64,000 bases of DNA, from assembly GCF_002252505.1 (NCBI RefSeq), contig NZ_NNRL01000148.1, positions 248,001-312,000 of the forward strand. The letters are read 5' to 3'. The notes below the pieces were generated by a model. The model searched no databases. It saw only the letters and a list, made by a program, of their open reading frames with translations, and had not been told where the DNA came from. Shown piece by piece: positions 25,687-36,690 of the stretch. The translations under genes and the position numbers were made by a program. Positions within the stretch are counted from its first letter, which is position 1. Each line of letters opens with the position of its first letter. Origin of the DNA: Brucella grignonensis. Its GTDB lineage: Bacteria > Pseudomonadota > Alphaproteobacteria > Rhizobiales > Rhizobiaceae.

Positions 25687-27422
25687 AACCCGTTGTCCCC
25701 CGAACGGAAGAAACGGCACAACAAGACGGCGAAACACCAGACGGCAAGCGTCGTCCGCATCGGCGTCCAGTTCCGTCTCTGCTGAAAACGGGGGCAAGGA
25801 TTCAGGCCTTGGCGGCCCTTTTATGGCTGCCACAGGCCGCACTTCTCGCCTATGGCGTGGGCTATTTAGCCAATACAGGCTTTGATGCCACAATCTATTA
25901 TCTTGCTGCCGGGCTTTTTCTTATAGGCTGTTTGCGCAGCCTTCTGGACGCACATGGCGCGACCAAGGCTTTCGATGCAGCAAGAAATGAATTAGCCAAG
26001 CTCCGGGAAAAAGCTGTAGCTGCGCTATCGCAGCGCTCACCCCTTGATACATCGCGTCCATCTTCCGGAGAGGCCGCAAGCATACTCACTGAGCAGGCAG
26101 AGATGGTGGTTCCTTATCTCTCTCGCTTTGTGCCGGTTCGCATTCGCGTCATGCTGGTTCCGTTGGCAATTCTTGCAGTCGTCCTGTGGTTTTCCTGGGT
26201 AGCAGCCCTGATCCTGCTGATAGCGGCACCTTTGATCCCGATTTTCATGGCGCTGATCGGCTGGCGTGCAAAAGCCGCCAGTGAAAAGCAACTCATTGCT
26301 TTGGGCGACATGAACGGTTTTCTGCTCGATCGTCTGCGGGGCCTTGCAACAATTCGCAGTTTTAATGCTGTCGATATGACCGCAACACGTCTCCGCGATA
26401 ATGCCGAGACGTTGCGCAGCAAGACAATGATTGTTCTGCGTATCGCTTTTCTCTCATCTGCCGTTCTGGAGCTTTTCGCAGCCCTTGGCGTCGCTATGGT
26501 AGCGGTTTATATCGGCTTTCATCTGCTTGGGCCTCTGGGCTTTGGTGCATGGGGGCATAAGTTGAGCCTCGCTGAAGGCCTGTTCATTCTCTTGCTTGCA
26601 CCCTCATTCTTTGAACCTCTGCGCGATCTCTCAGCCGTTTGGCATGACAGGGCGTCAGGTGAAGCTGCCATTGACGCGCTGGAAGAGCTTGCAAAACACG
26701 AAATGCCAGTAGTCGGTGGCATCAAGGCTACGGAAACGGTCAGGAACGCACCTTCGCTGATGCTTCGGAATATCCGCTTTCGGTATTCCACAGGCGAAGA
26801 TGTATTCGCCCACTTCAATCTGGATATTGAGCCGGGTGAACATGTGGCGCTTCTCGCACCGAGTGGTTATGGCAAGTCGACATTGCTCGCCTTGATTGCT
26901 GGATTGGCAGCCCCCCAAGAAGGCGAAATCCGTATTGGCGGTGTTGTACTTCACGATGAAACGACCACAAGTCTCCGGGCGAGAATGCGATGGGTCGGTC
27001 AGAAGCCACATATTTTTGCAGGAAGTGCCCGGCATAATATAACCCTTGGCCGTAATGCCGATGCAGATAAGACCGCGTCAATAATCGACCAGATGGCCCT
27101 GAGTCATGTGGCAGGCATTACCGGAACCGGTGTGATCGGCGAAAATGGTGCAGGGCTTTCTGGTGGTGAAGCACTTCGATTGGCCTTGGCACGCATCGCT
27201 GTCGATCAAGACGCCGATATTATTCTCGCAGACGAGCCAACTGCACATCTTGACCACGAAACGGCGAACCACATCGCCGACACTCTGATCAGCCTCGCTA
27301 AAGGCAAGACGCTCATCATTTCGACGCATGATGAGAAACTCGCAAGCCGTATGGATCGCATTGTTCGGCTCGATGATTTGAGTGGCGAAGCCCAAGTCTG
27401 GCAGACGAGGGCAGCAGAATGA
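25683..27422 (+). CDS. cydD: thiol-reductant ABC exporter subunit CydD
   Basis: A 579-residue half-transporter with six N-terminal helices and a C-terminal ATPase. With CydC it exports cysteine/glutathione (haem has also been linked) to the periplasm and is needed to assemble cytochrome bd. The ATPase has ALLAPSGYGKST as the P-loop, signature LSGGEALRLALARI and Walker B IILADEPTAHLDHE. The first P-loop Gly is replaced by Ala (APSGYGKS), unlike CydC. The N-terminus carries an extra polar stretch of about 35 residues. Starts with GTG overlapping the regulator stop and overlaps cydC by 4 nt. Confidence 0.94.
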   Translation: MKPVVPRTEETAQQDGETPDGKRRPHRRPVPSLLKTGARIQALAALLWLPQAALLAYGVGYLANTGFDATIYYLAAGLFLIGCLRSLLDAHGATKAFDAARNELAKLREKAVAALSQRSPLDTSRPSSGEAASILTEQAEMVVPYLSRFVPVRIRVMLVPLAILAVVLWFSWVAALILLIAAPLIPIFMALIGWRAKAASEKQLIALGDMNGFLLDRLRGLATIRSFNAVDMTATRLRDNAETLRSKTMIVLRIAFLSSAVLELFAALGVAMVAVYIGFHLLGPLGFGAWGHKLSLAEGLFILLLAPSFFEPLRDLSAVWHDRASGEAAIDALEELAKHEMPVVGGIKATETVRNAPSLMLRNIRFRYSTGEDVFAHFNLDIEPGEHVALLAPSGYGKSTLLALIAGLAAPQEGEIRIGGVVLHDETTTSLRARMRWVGQKPHIFAGSARHNITLGRNADADKTASIIDQMALSHVAGITGTGVIGENGAGLSGGEALRLALARIAVDQDADIILADEPTAHLDHETANHIADTLISLAKGKTLIISTHDEKLASRMDRIVRLDDLSGEAQVWQTRAAE

Positions 27423-29101
27423 ACGGACTTCAATCGCTCCGCCCAATCCTGCAACTTTTCTTCCGCACAAAAGGGCTGATGCTTTACGCGGGCATTGCAG
27501 CTGCAACAGCGACGGTTCTCACAGGCATTGCTCTGCTCGGCCTTTCCGGGTGGTTTATCACGGCCACCGCTATCGCCGGTTTGAGTGTTGCAACAGCCAT
27601 GGTCTTCGATGTTTTTGCACCAGCCGCCGGTATTCGTCTTCTTGCAGTTTTACGCACAGGCGCACGCTATCTGGAACGCCTTGTAACGCATGATGCGACG
27701 CTCGCCATTCTCGCAGCGCTGCGCGAAAAGCTGTTCCGCAGCTGGGCCCGCCCGACGGCAGCGAATGCATTGCTCAAACGACCAGCACGGCTTCTATTTC
27801 GACTAACCGCGGATATCGATGCGCTTGATTCACTCTATCTACGCGTCCTTGTGCCAGCAGGTGCGGCGCTTGCAACCGCACTCATTGCTGGTGTGGCGCT
27901 TGGCCTGATGCATCCGCTTTTTGGTTTGATCATTGCGTTGACGCTGCTTTGTGTCGGACTGGGACTGCCGCTTGTTGCAGCCAAACGCGCTGAAAAGCCG
28001 ATGCGTCAGCGCGCCAAAGGCACCGAAGCGCTGCGTGCACGGACAGTCGATCTGGTCGCAGGGCAGACTGAACTCATCATGGCTGGACGGATGGACAGTC
28101 AGAATGCAAGTATCATGCGAGCCGATAGCTACATTGCATCAAGCGACCGCGTTCTCAATCGCATTGAAATTTCGACTGGTGCCGGTCTTGGCATTCTCCA
28201 TGCGGGGCTCCTGGCAGGTGGACTGATTGGCGCCGGGCTTCTTATGCAAGCTGGATTGATCAATGCCCCTGTAGCTGCTCTCGCGCTGCTGATTATCCTT
28301 GGCGCAATGGAACCATTTGCGGCACTGCGTCGTGGCGCATTGGAACTCGGCCGCACAATACTTGCTGCACGCCGCATCACTCCAGCACTTGAAGCATCGG
28401 ACGCGATCCAGTCGTTGCCATCGCCCGCAAAGGGCAGTGCGGTGACCCTCGAACAGGTCGGCCTTCGTCATGAAGGTTCTATAACGAAAGCTCTTGATGC
28501 GTTTGATCTGAACATTGTCGCGGGTGATCGCGTAGCGATCATCGGCTCCAGCGGCGCTGGTAAGTCTACACTTTTCAATCTGCTGGCAGGTGAGATCAGC
28601 GCCGAAAATGGCACTGTCCGAGTTTTACCAGCACGACTTCTGACGCAACGAACTGAGCTTTTCAAAGACAGTCTTCGTAACAATCTCAAGCTCGCGAAGT
28701 CAGATGCAAATGATGCGGAATTGAATGCCGCATTGGAAGCCGCCGGTTTGGGCGACTTCATGGAAGCCCAGACCGAGGGACTGGATACGGTTCTGGGCGA
28801 GGGAGGACTTGGGCTTTCTGGTGGTCAGGCCAGACGCCTAGCTTTAGCCAGGCTGTTTCTGACAGATGCTCCTTTATGGCTCCTTGATGAGCCCACTGAA
28901 GGGCTCGATCAGGCTACTGCCGAGGATGTGCTTTACCGCCTTGATGAACAGGCCAAAGACCGAACCTTGTTGATAGCGACGCATATTCAACGCGAAGCAC
29001 GCATCTGTGATCGTGCGATTGTTTTGGAACAAGGCGCGCTCGTTAACTCGATGACCAAAGGAGAACCCTCTTTCGAAGAAGCCCTCAAATCCTTGAGGTA
29101 A
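27419..29101 (+). CDS. cydC: thiol-reductant ABC exporter subunit CydC
   Basis: A 560-residue partner of CydD. Membrane helices occupy about residues 20-310 (GLMLYAGIAAATATVLTGIALLGLSGWFITA is the conserved CydC opening, with FITATAIAG). The ATPase domain has IIGSSGAGKST, signature LSGGQARRLALARLFL and Walker B LWLLDEPTEGLD. ATGA overlap with cydD gives equal translation of the heterodimer. A short gap of 83 bp with a hairpin separates it from cydA. Confidence 0.94.
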   Translation: MNGLQSLRPILQLFFRTKGLMLYAGIAAATATVLTGIALLGLSGWFITATAIAGLSVATAMVFDVFAPAAGIRLLAVLRTGARYLERLVTHDATLAILAALREKLFRSWARPTAANALLKRPARLLFRLTADIDALDSLYLRVLVPAGAALATALIAGVALGLMHPLFGLIIALTLLCVGLGLPLVAAKRAEKPMRQRAKGTEALRARTVDLVAGQTELIMAGRMDSQNASIMRADSYIASSDRVLNRIEISTGAGLGILHAGLLAGGLIGAGLLMQAGLINAPVAALALLIILGAMEPFAALRRGALELGRTILAARRITPALEASDAIQSLPSPAKGSAVTLEQVGLRHEGSITKALDAFDLNIVAGDRVAIIGSSGAGKSTLFNLLAGEISAENGTVRVLPARLLTQRTELFKDSLRNNLKLAKSDANDAELNAALEAAGLGDFMEAQTEGLDTVLGEGGLGLSGGQARRLALARLFLTDAPLWLLDEPTEGLDQATAEDVLYRLDEQAKDRTLLIATHIQREARICDRAIVLEQGALVNSMTKGEPSFEEALKSLR

Positions 29102-29116
29102 AATTTAAGTAGGGGG

Positions 29117-29144
29117 GCTGTGAGCCGACCATCGTCGGTAACAG
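29117..29144 (+). other. stem-loop in the cydC-cydA gap
   Basis: GCTGT-(3)-CCGAC-CATC-GTCGG-(2)-ACAGC forms an interrupted hairpin with no T-run after it, about 40 nt before the cydA start. It may set the ratio of exporter to oxidase mRNA by protecting a processed 5' end; this is inference. Confidence 0.5.
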
Positions 29145-29184
29145 CTCATAACATCAGGAGGGCCGGATTTGCCGGCTTAAAGAG

Positions 29185-30762
29185 ATGGAATTCGATATTG
29201 TCTCCCTGTCGAGATTGCAGTTTGCAATCACGGCACTTTATCACTTCCTCTTCGTACCTCTGACATTGGGTCTATCCGTGCTGCTTGCCATCATGGAAAC
29301 CGTTTATGTCATGACCGGAAGGCTCATCTGGCGGCAGATGACCAAGTTCTGGGGTACGCTGTTTGGTATCAACTTCGCCATGGGCGTCGCTACCGGCGTT
29401 GTGATGGAGTTCCAGTTCGGTATGAACTGGAGTTATTACAGCCATTATGTAGGCGATATTTTCGGAGCTCCTCTGGCGATCGAAGGCCTGATGGCCTTCT
29501 TCCTTGAAGCAACATTCGTGGGTCTGTTCTTCTTCGGTTGGGATCGCCTTTCCAAGATCGGGCACCTTATGGTGACCTATGCCATTGCTGCCGCTTCAAA
29601 TTTCTCCGCACTCTGGATTTTGATAGCGAATGGCTGGATGCAGAACCCGGTCGGCTCAGCTTTCAATCCAGAAACCATGCGCATGGAAATCACCGATTTC
29701 TTTGCGGTTCTCATGAACCCTGTCGCACAAGCGAAGTTCGTTCATACAGTTTCGGCTGGCTATGTAATCGCTTCGGTTTTCGTACTCGGCATTTCTGCCT
29801 GGTATCTGCTAAAGGGGCGCTCAACCGAGCTTGCCAAGCGGTCGATGACCGTTGCGGCATCTTTCGGCCTTGCGGCTTCTCTCTCCGTGGTGGTTCTCGG
29901 CGATGAAAGCGGTTATCTCGCCAACGAGCATCAAAAGATGAAAATCGCGGCCATCGAAGCCATGTGGGAAACAGAGCCAGCTCCGGCTTCCTTCACACTC
30001 TTCGGTTTTCCAGATCAGGAAGCGCGTGAAACCCATTATGCCGTGCATATTCCCTGGGTCATGGGCCTGATCGGTACACGCTCGCTCACAACGCCGATTG
30101 AAGGCATCGAACAGCTTGTCGAAAACGCGCAAGGACATATCCGCAAGGGCATCCTCGCCTATGACGCGCTTCAGAAAATCCGTGCTGCAGGCGATACAAA
30201 CGCTGTGCCACAGGATGTTAAGGACGTTTTCGCCGACAACAGCCAGTGGATGGGCTATGCGCTGCTTTTGAAGCGCTATGTCGATGATCCGCGTCAGGCG
30301 ACAGATGCACAGATCACGCAGGCGGCCAACGATACGGTTCCGGGCGTTCTGCCGCTGTTCTGGGCATTCCGCATCATGGTCGGTATTGGCTTCTTCATGA
30401 TCCTGTTGACGGGCACATTCTTTGTGTTGTCAGCGCGACGCAAGCTGGATCGTTATCCGTTCCTGCTGAAAGTTGCAGTATTCGCAATCCCACTTCCCTG
30501 GATCGCCGCTGAGATGGGCTGGATCGTTGCCGAATTCGGACGGCAACCATGGATTATTGAAGGCATTCTGCCGACAGCGGTTGCAGTCTCCAATCTTGGT
30601 GCCTCGACGGTTCTTTTGACCATCGCTGGATTTGTCGCGATCTATACGGTCCTCTTCATCATCGAAATGGGCCTCATGTTCCGCGCGATCAAAGCTGGAC
30701 CAGCACCCGACAGCAAACCTGAAGCAAAGCTTGCACCTGTAAGCATTGCGCCAGCGGAGTAA
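29185..30762 (+). CDS. cydA: cytochrome bd ubiquinol oxidase subunit I
   Basis: A 525-residue membrane subunit that binds haems b558, b595 and d and oxidises quinol, reducing oxygen to water with high affinity. The opening LSRLQFAITALYHFLFVPLTLG contains haem-ligand His20; FVHTVSAGYVIA carries the second ligand at His187; GRQPW near the C-terminus is the family signature. The length and the segment around residues 255-330 fit the long Q-loop type found in E. coli CydA. A GGAGGG Shine-Dalgarno lies upstream (29157-29162) and cydB starts 5 bp after its stop. Confidence 0.96.
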   Translation: MEFDIVSLSRLQFAITALYHFLFVPLTLGLSVLLAIMETVYVMTGRLIWRQMTKFWGTLFGINFAMGVATGVVMEFQFGMNWSYYSHYVGDIFGAPLAIEGLMAFFLEATFVGLFFFGWDRLSKIGHLMVTYAIAAASNFSALWILIANGWMQNPVGSAFNPETMRMEITDFFAVLMNPVAQAKFVHTVSAGYVIASVFVLGISAWYLLKGRSTELAKRSMTVAASFGLAASLSVVVLGDESGYLANEHQKMKIAAIEAMWETEPAPASFTLFGFPDQEARETHYAVHIPWVMGLIGTRSLTTPIEGIEQLVENAQGHIRKGILAYDALQKIRAAGDTNAVPQDVKDVFADNSQWMGYALLLKRYVDDPRQATDAQITQAANDTVPGVLPLFWAFRIMVGIGFFMILLTGTFFVLSARRKLDRYPFLLKVAVFAIPLPWIAAEMGWIVAEFGRQPWIIEGILPTAVAVSNLGASTVLLTIAGFVAIYTVLFIIEMGLMFRAIKAGPAPDSKPEAKLAPVSIAPAE

Positions 30763-30767
30763 AGATC

Positions 30768-31922
30768 ATGATACTCAGCGATTTATTGGACTATGAAACA
30801 CTTCGCATCATCTGGTGGGTGCTGCTCGGTGTATTGCTGATCGCCTTTGCCGCGATGGACGGCTTCGATCTCGGTGTCGGTATATTGTTGCCGTTCGTGG
30901 GCAGAACCGATGTGGAACGCCGCGTTGTCATCAATACGATCGGTCCGGTATGGGAAGGCAATCAGGTGTGGCTGATCGTTGGCGGTGGCTCTGTCTTCGC
31001 AGCCTGGCCGCTGCTTTATGCTGTGTCCTTCTCAGGCTTCTATCTGGCAATGTTCATCATATTGTTTGCCCTGATCCTGCGTCCGGTTGGCTTCAAATTT
31101 CGCTCCAAGCGCGATAGCGTCGTTTGGCGTACGAGTTGGGACTGGGCACTGTTCATTGGCGGCTTTGTGCCTGCGTTGATCTTCGGCGTTGCTATGGGAA
31201 ACGTATTGCAGGGTGTGCCATTCCGCTTCAACAATGATCTCCAGATCTTCTATGAAGGGACTTTCTTCGGCTTGCTCAATCCGTTTGCACTTCTTTGCGG
31301 CGTCCTTTCTGTTACGATGCTGATTATGCTGGGAGCAAGCTGGCTGGTGCTGAAGACCACTGATGAGGTGCAGGCACGGGCGCGTTCATATGGCAGCATT
31401 GCTGCGCTGCTGACGACCGTACTCTACGTGGTGGCAGGTATCATCAACTGGTCCTGGGTGTCGGGATATGCCATCACAAGCGCTGTGGTGACGGATGGGC
31501 CATCCAACCCGCTACGCAAGGCTGTTGAGCTCGATCATAGTGCCTGGTTCGTCAATTATGCGAACTACCCGGTACTGCTGATCGCGCCCGCGCTCGGTAT
31601 TCTTGCTCCGTTGCTGCTCTTCATCACGCTTCGAACTAAACGAGAGGTGGCGCCGATACTTATCGGGCAACTATCTGTCTTCGGCATCATAGCCTCCGTC
31701 GGCGTTTCGATGTTCCCGTTCATTCTGCCATCTTCGAGCGATCCACGCTCGAGCCTGACAGTATGGGATGCTTCGTCAAGCCACATGACTTTGTTCATCA
31801 TGCTGGTGGTGTCGTTGATCTTCCTTCCGCTTATCGTCGCCTATACCTCATGGGTCTACAAAGTCCTGTGGGGCAAGGTTGATAAGGAAATGATCGAAGA
31901 CGAAAGCAACCACGCTTATTAG
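30768..31922 (+). CDS. cydB: cytochrome bd ubiquinol oxidase subunit II
   Basis: A 384-residue membrane subunit, the structural partner of CydA. Diagnostic sequences are IIWWVLLGVLLIAFAAMDGFDLGVGILLPF, INTIGPVWEGNQVWLI, and MSFPFILPSSSDPRSSLTVWDASSS-like C-terminal sequence (here starting SMFPFILPSS). It lies 5 bp after cydA and 38 bp before cydX, so the three are co-transcribed. Confidence 0.96.
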   Translation: MILSDLLDYETLRIIWWVLLGVLLIAFAAMDGFDLGVGILLPFVGRTDVERRVVINTIGPVWEGNQVWLIVGGGSVFAAWPLLYAVSFSGFYLAMFIILFALILRPVGFKFRSKRDSVVWRTSWDWALFIGGFVPALIFGVAMGNVLQGVPFRFNNDLQIFYEGTFFGLLNPFALLCGVLSVTMLIMLGASWLVLKTTDEVQARARSYGSIAALLTTVLYVVAGIINWSWVSGYAITSAVVTDGPSNPLRKAVELDHSAWFVNYANYPVLLIAPALGILAPLLLFITLRTKREVAPILIGQLSVFGIIASVGVSMFPFILPSSSDPRSSLTVWDASSSHMTLFIMLVVSLIFLPLIVAYTSWVYKVLWGKVDKEMIEDESNHAY

Positions 31923-31960
31923 AGCGCCCGATAAATCCAAACTGAGAAAGGAAGAGCAAA

Positions 31961-32116
31961 ATGTGGTATTTTTCCTGGCTTCTGGGCCTGCCGCTTGCCG
32001 TCGCTTTCGCCGTATTAAACGCCATGTGGTATGAGTTGATGGATGATAGGGCGCGCAAGCGCCTCGCTGGCGACCCAACCGCTGATCTGGCTCGCGAAGG
32101 CACCAAGCATCATTGA
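31961..32116 (+). CDS. cydX: cytochrome bd small subunit CydX
   Basis: A 51-residue protein reading MWYFSWLLGLPLAV at the start, the hallmark of CydX/YbgT, with a single membrane helix to about residue 22 (ending AMWYELMDD) and a polar cytoplasmic tail. CydX sits at the CydA surface and stabilises the haems. A GAAAGGAAGAG Shine-Dalgarno precedes the ATG. It is short enough to be missed by size-filtered gene calling. Followed at once by an intrinsic terminator, so it ends the cyd operon. Confidence 0.95.
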   Translation: MWYFSWLLGLPLAVAFAVLNAMWYELMDDRARKRLAGDPTADLAREGTKHH

Positions 32117-32125
32117 GTTACAAAA

Positions 32126-32159
32126 AGAAATGGTCCGGAAACGGGCCATTTCTTTATTT
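32126..32159 (+). terminator. intrinsic terminator of the cyd operon
   Basis: AGAAATGGTCC pairs with GGGCCATTTCT (one G-T pair) around a six-base loop, followed by TTATTT. It starts 9 bp after the cydX stop. Confidence 0.88.
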
Positions 32160-33890
<1,731 letters not shown>

Positions 33891-33893
33891 GAC

Positions 33894-34916
33894 ATGATCA
33901 AGACGACAAAAATGACGATGATCGAGGCCATTCAGAACGCCCATGACATTGCCATGGAGCGCGATCAGAAGGTTGTCGTGTTCGGTGAGGATGTTGGCTA
34001 CTTTGGCGGCGTGTTTCGGTGCACCGCCGGTTTGCAGAAAAAATACGGCAAAGAGCGCTGCTTCGACGCGCCGATCAGTGAGCTCGGTATTGTCGGTACA
34101 GCCATCGGCATGGCGACTTATGGCTTGCGCCCCTGTATCGAAGTGCAATTTGCGGACTATGTTTATCCGGCCTATGACCAGATCGTCTCGGAAGCAGCGC
34201 GCTTGCGCTATCGCTCGGCGGGCGAGTTTACATGCCCTCTGGTGATCCGTATGCCGTCAGGCGGCGGCATCTATGGCGGGCAGACACACAGCCAGAGCCC
34301 GGAGGCACTTTTCACTCATGTTTCGGGCTTGAAAACAGTGATGCCTTCGACACCTGCCGATGCGAAAGGCCTGCTGCTGGCAGCCATCGAAGACCCCGAT
34401 CCCGTCATCATGTTTGAGCCGAAGCGGCTTTATAACGGACCTTTCGATGGTCACCATGATAAGCCGGTCACGTCCTGGAAAAAGCATGATCTGGGTGATG
34501 TGCCTGAAGGCTATTACACCGTACCACTCGGCAAGGCTGCGATCCGTCGCGAAGGTAATGATGTGACCGTGCTGGCATACGGCACCATGGTTCATGTGGC
34601 TCTCGCAGCCGCAGAAGAGACAGGCGTCGATGCTGAAATCATCGATCTACGCACGCTACTGCCGCTGGATACCGAAACCATCATGGCGTCTGTCAAAAAG
34701 ACCGGACGCTGTGTGATCGTGCATGAAGCAACACTTACCTGTGGCTATGGAGCGGAGCTTGCAGCCCTCGTGCAGCGTGATTGTTTCTATCATCTCGAGG
34801 CGCCGATCGTTCGTGTGACCGGCTGGGACACGCCATATCCCCATGCGCAGGAATGGGCCTATTTCCCTGGTCCTGACCGGGTCGGCCGCGCGCTCACATC
34901 GATCATGGAAGCCTGA
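33894..34916 (+). CDS. bkdA2: branched-chain 2-oxoacid dehydrogenase E1 beta subunit
   Basis: A 340-residue transketolase-like E1 beta subunit forming an alpha2beta2 heterotetramer with the preceding product. Typical segments are VVFGEDVGYFGGVFRCTAGL, FDAPISELGIVGTAIGMA, EVQFADYVYPAYDQI and RMPSGGGIYGGQTHSQSPEALF, with a C-terminal GWDTPYPHAQEWAYFPG. The length equals BkdA2 of pseudomonads. Short spacings (3 bp upstream and 12 bp downstream) place it in the bkd operon. Confidence 0.95.
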   Translation: MIKTTKMTMIEAIQNAHDIAMERDQKVVVFGEDVGYFGGVFRCTAGLQKKYGKERCFDAPISELGIVGTAIGMATYGLRPCIEVQFADYVYPAYDQIVSEAARLRYRSAGEFTCPLVIRMPSGGGIYGGQTHSQSPEALFTHVSGLKTVMPSTPADAKGLLLAAIEDPDPVIMFEPKRLYNGPFDGHHDKPVTSWKKHDLGDVPEGYYTVPLGKAAIRREGNDVTVLAYGTMVHVALAAAEETGVDAEIIDLRTLLPLDTETIMASVKKTGRCVIVHEATLTCGYGAELAALVQRDCFYHLEAPIVRVTGWDTPYPHAQEWAYFPGPDRVGRALTSIMEA

Positions 34917-34928
34917 GGGGAGAGAAAC

Positions 34929-36245
34929 ATGGCTCATTTTACAATCAAACTCCCCGATGTTGGCGAAGGCGTTGCAGAGGCCGAACTTGTCGAATGGCAT
35001 GTGAAGGTTGGCGATATCGTGCGCGAAGATGATCTTCTTGCCGCCGTCATGACCGATAAGGCGACAGTAGAAATTCCCTCATCGCGCGGCGGCAAGGTCA
35101 TCGCCGTCAATGGCGAAGTTGGTGAAAAGATCGCTGTCGGATCCGAACTGGTCCGTCTGGAGATAGAGGGCGGTACGACTGAAGAAAAGCCTGTCGAAAA
35201 AATCGAGGAAAATCCGGCTCCTGCGACTGTGGAAACGGTCAAACCGCAAGCAGCAGCAGCTCCTGAAACACCCGTTCTGTTGCAGACGCCGGTTCCTCCG
35301 AAGCCCGCTGCGCCGAAGCGTGAAAGTGCAGGTCGACCATTCACCGGCGCTGGTCCAGTACGCGGTGAGGGCGAAAAGCCGCTGGCAACACCATCCGTCA
35401 GACTGCGCGCCCGCGATGCAGGCGTCGATTTGCGTCGTGTTCGCGGCACGGGTCCGGCGGGACGTATCACGCATGAAGATCTCGACCTCTTTTTCCAGCA
35501 GGAAACTGACGGGGCACCGGCTCTGTCCGGTTACGCAGCCGATAGTTCGGTCAACGAGATCAAGGTTATCGGCCTTCGCCGCAAGATTGCCGAACGCATG
35601 GCCGAGGCGAAGCGCCATATTCCGCATATTACCATCGTTGAAGAAGTGGACGTGACACAGCTTGAAGAACTGCGTGCGGGTCTTAACAATGAGAAGAAGG
35701 AAGGGCGTCCGCGGTTGACGCTGCTGCCTTTCGTCATCCGCACAATCGTCAAGGCTGTGAAAGAGCAGCCGGGACTGAATGCGCATTTTGACGACGAAGC
35801 CGACATTATCCGTCAGTTCGGCGGCGTGCATGTTGGCATTGCCACACAGACGCCGAATGGGCTGATCGTTCCGGTCGTACGCCATGCTGAAAGCATGAGT
35901 GTGTTTGCAGCTGCAACCGAGCTTATGCGCGTCACAGAAGCTGCACGCAACGGCACTGCAAAGCGCGAAGAACTGTCCGGCTCCACAATCACAATCACAT
36001 CGCTGGGGCCACTTGGCGCGATTGCTACGACACCGATCATCAATCGACCGGAAGTTGCGATTGTCGGTATTAACAAGATGGCCGTCCGCCCGATGTGGGA
36101 CGGCACACAATTTGTGCCGCGCAAAATGATGAACCTTTCGTGCAGCTTCGACCATCGTGTGATTGATGGCTGGGACGCTGCTGTTTTTGTACAGAAACTA
36201 AAAAGCCTGCTCGAAACACCTGCGATGATCTTTGTGGAAGGCTAG
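34929..36245 (+). CDS. bkdB: branched-chain 2-oxoacid dehydrogenase E2 (dihydrolipoamide acyltransferase)
   Basis: A 438-residue core acyltransferase of the complex. Domains in order: lipoyl domain 1-80 with lipoylated Lys44 in TDKATVEIPS; a Pro/Ala/Glu linker 80-150; the E1/E3-binding domain near 155-190 (TPSVRLRARDAGVDLRRVRG); a second linker; and the catalytic domain from about 205, ending with the active-site CSFDHRVIDGWDA near residue 405. It moves the acyl group from E1 to CoA. A GGGGAGAG Shine-Dalgarno precedes the ATG. Confidence 0.95.
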   Translation: MAHFTIKLPDVGEGVAEAELVEWHVKVGDIVREDDLLAAVMTDKATVEIPSSRGGKVIAVNGEVGEKIAVGSELVRLEIEGGTTEEKPVEKIEENPAPATVETVKPQAAAAPETPVLLQTPVPPKPAAPKRESAGRPFTGAGPVRGEGEKPLATPSVRLRARDAGVDLRRVRGTGPAGRITHEDLDLFFQQETDGAPALSGYAADSSVNEIKVIGLRRKIAERMAEAKRHIPHITIVEEVDVTQLEELRAGLNNEKKEGRPRLTLLPFVIRTIVKAVKEQPGLNAHFDDEADIIRQFGGVHVGIATQTPNGLIVPVVRHAESMSVFAAATELMRVTEAARNGTAKREELSGSTITITSLGPLGAIATTPIINRPEVAIVGINKMAVRPMWDGTQFVPRKMMNLSCSFDHRVIDGWDAAVFVQKLKSLLETPAMIFVEG

Positions 36246-36303
36246 GGGCTCGGTCCAAGTGTGGTGAAATGAGGCGCAACGCGGGTAGTAAAGGACAAGA
36301 TAA

Positions 36304-36645
36304 ATGACCGGCGATGACTGGGTTTTTTCTCTTGCTGACGTAATAACACAACTTCCCACGGAGTCTGCCGATACAATGCGGTTTCACTACGCACTGAAAC
36401 ACGGCACCATGAAACTAGGATTATATGGACCGCTGCAAATCGACACCCAAACGCCCCACAAACAAGATGAGCTTTATGTAATTGCCTCAGGATCTGGCCA
36501 TTTTACTAAAAACGGAAATCGAAGAAGTTTCGGTCCCAACGATGTCATCTTTGTTGAAGCAGGTGCTGAACATCGGTTCGAGGATTTTACCAAAGACTTT
36601 CTGACGTGGGTGATCTTCTGGGGACGTGAAGGTGGTGAGTGCTGA
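36304..36645 (+). CDS. cupin-domain protein inserted in the bkd operon
   Basis: A 113-residue single-domain cupin. The two cupin motifs are visible as HKQDELYVIASGSGHF (G-x-H-x-E type, with His and Glu ligands) and FVEAGAEHRFED (His ligand near the C-terminus). Small cupins bind a metal and either catalyse or sense; the role here is unknown. The gene lies 58 bp after E2 and 45 bp before E3, on the same strand, splitting the usual E2-E3 pair, and reads less GC-rich than its neighbours. Possible later insertion. Confidence 0.82.
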   Translation: MTGDDWVFSLADVITQLPTESADTMRFHYALKHGTMKLGLYGPLQIDTQTPHKQDELYVIASGSGHFTKNGNRRSFGPNDVIFVEAGAEHRFEDFTKDFLTWVIFWGREGGEC

Positions 36646-36690
36646 TGATTGCTGCATTCCAAAAATTAACTTTGCACAAGGCTTGATGAT

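Noticed and set aside
35079-36155. 358-codon minus-strand frame opposite bkdB
   Set aside because: Cys/Arg/Phe-rich, no family pattern; the plus-strand frame is a full E2.
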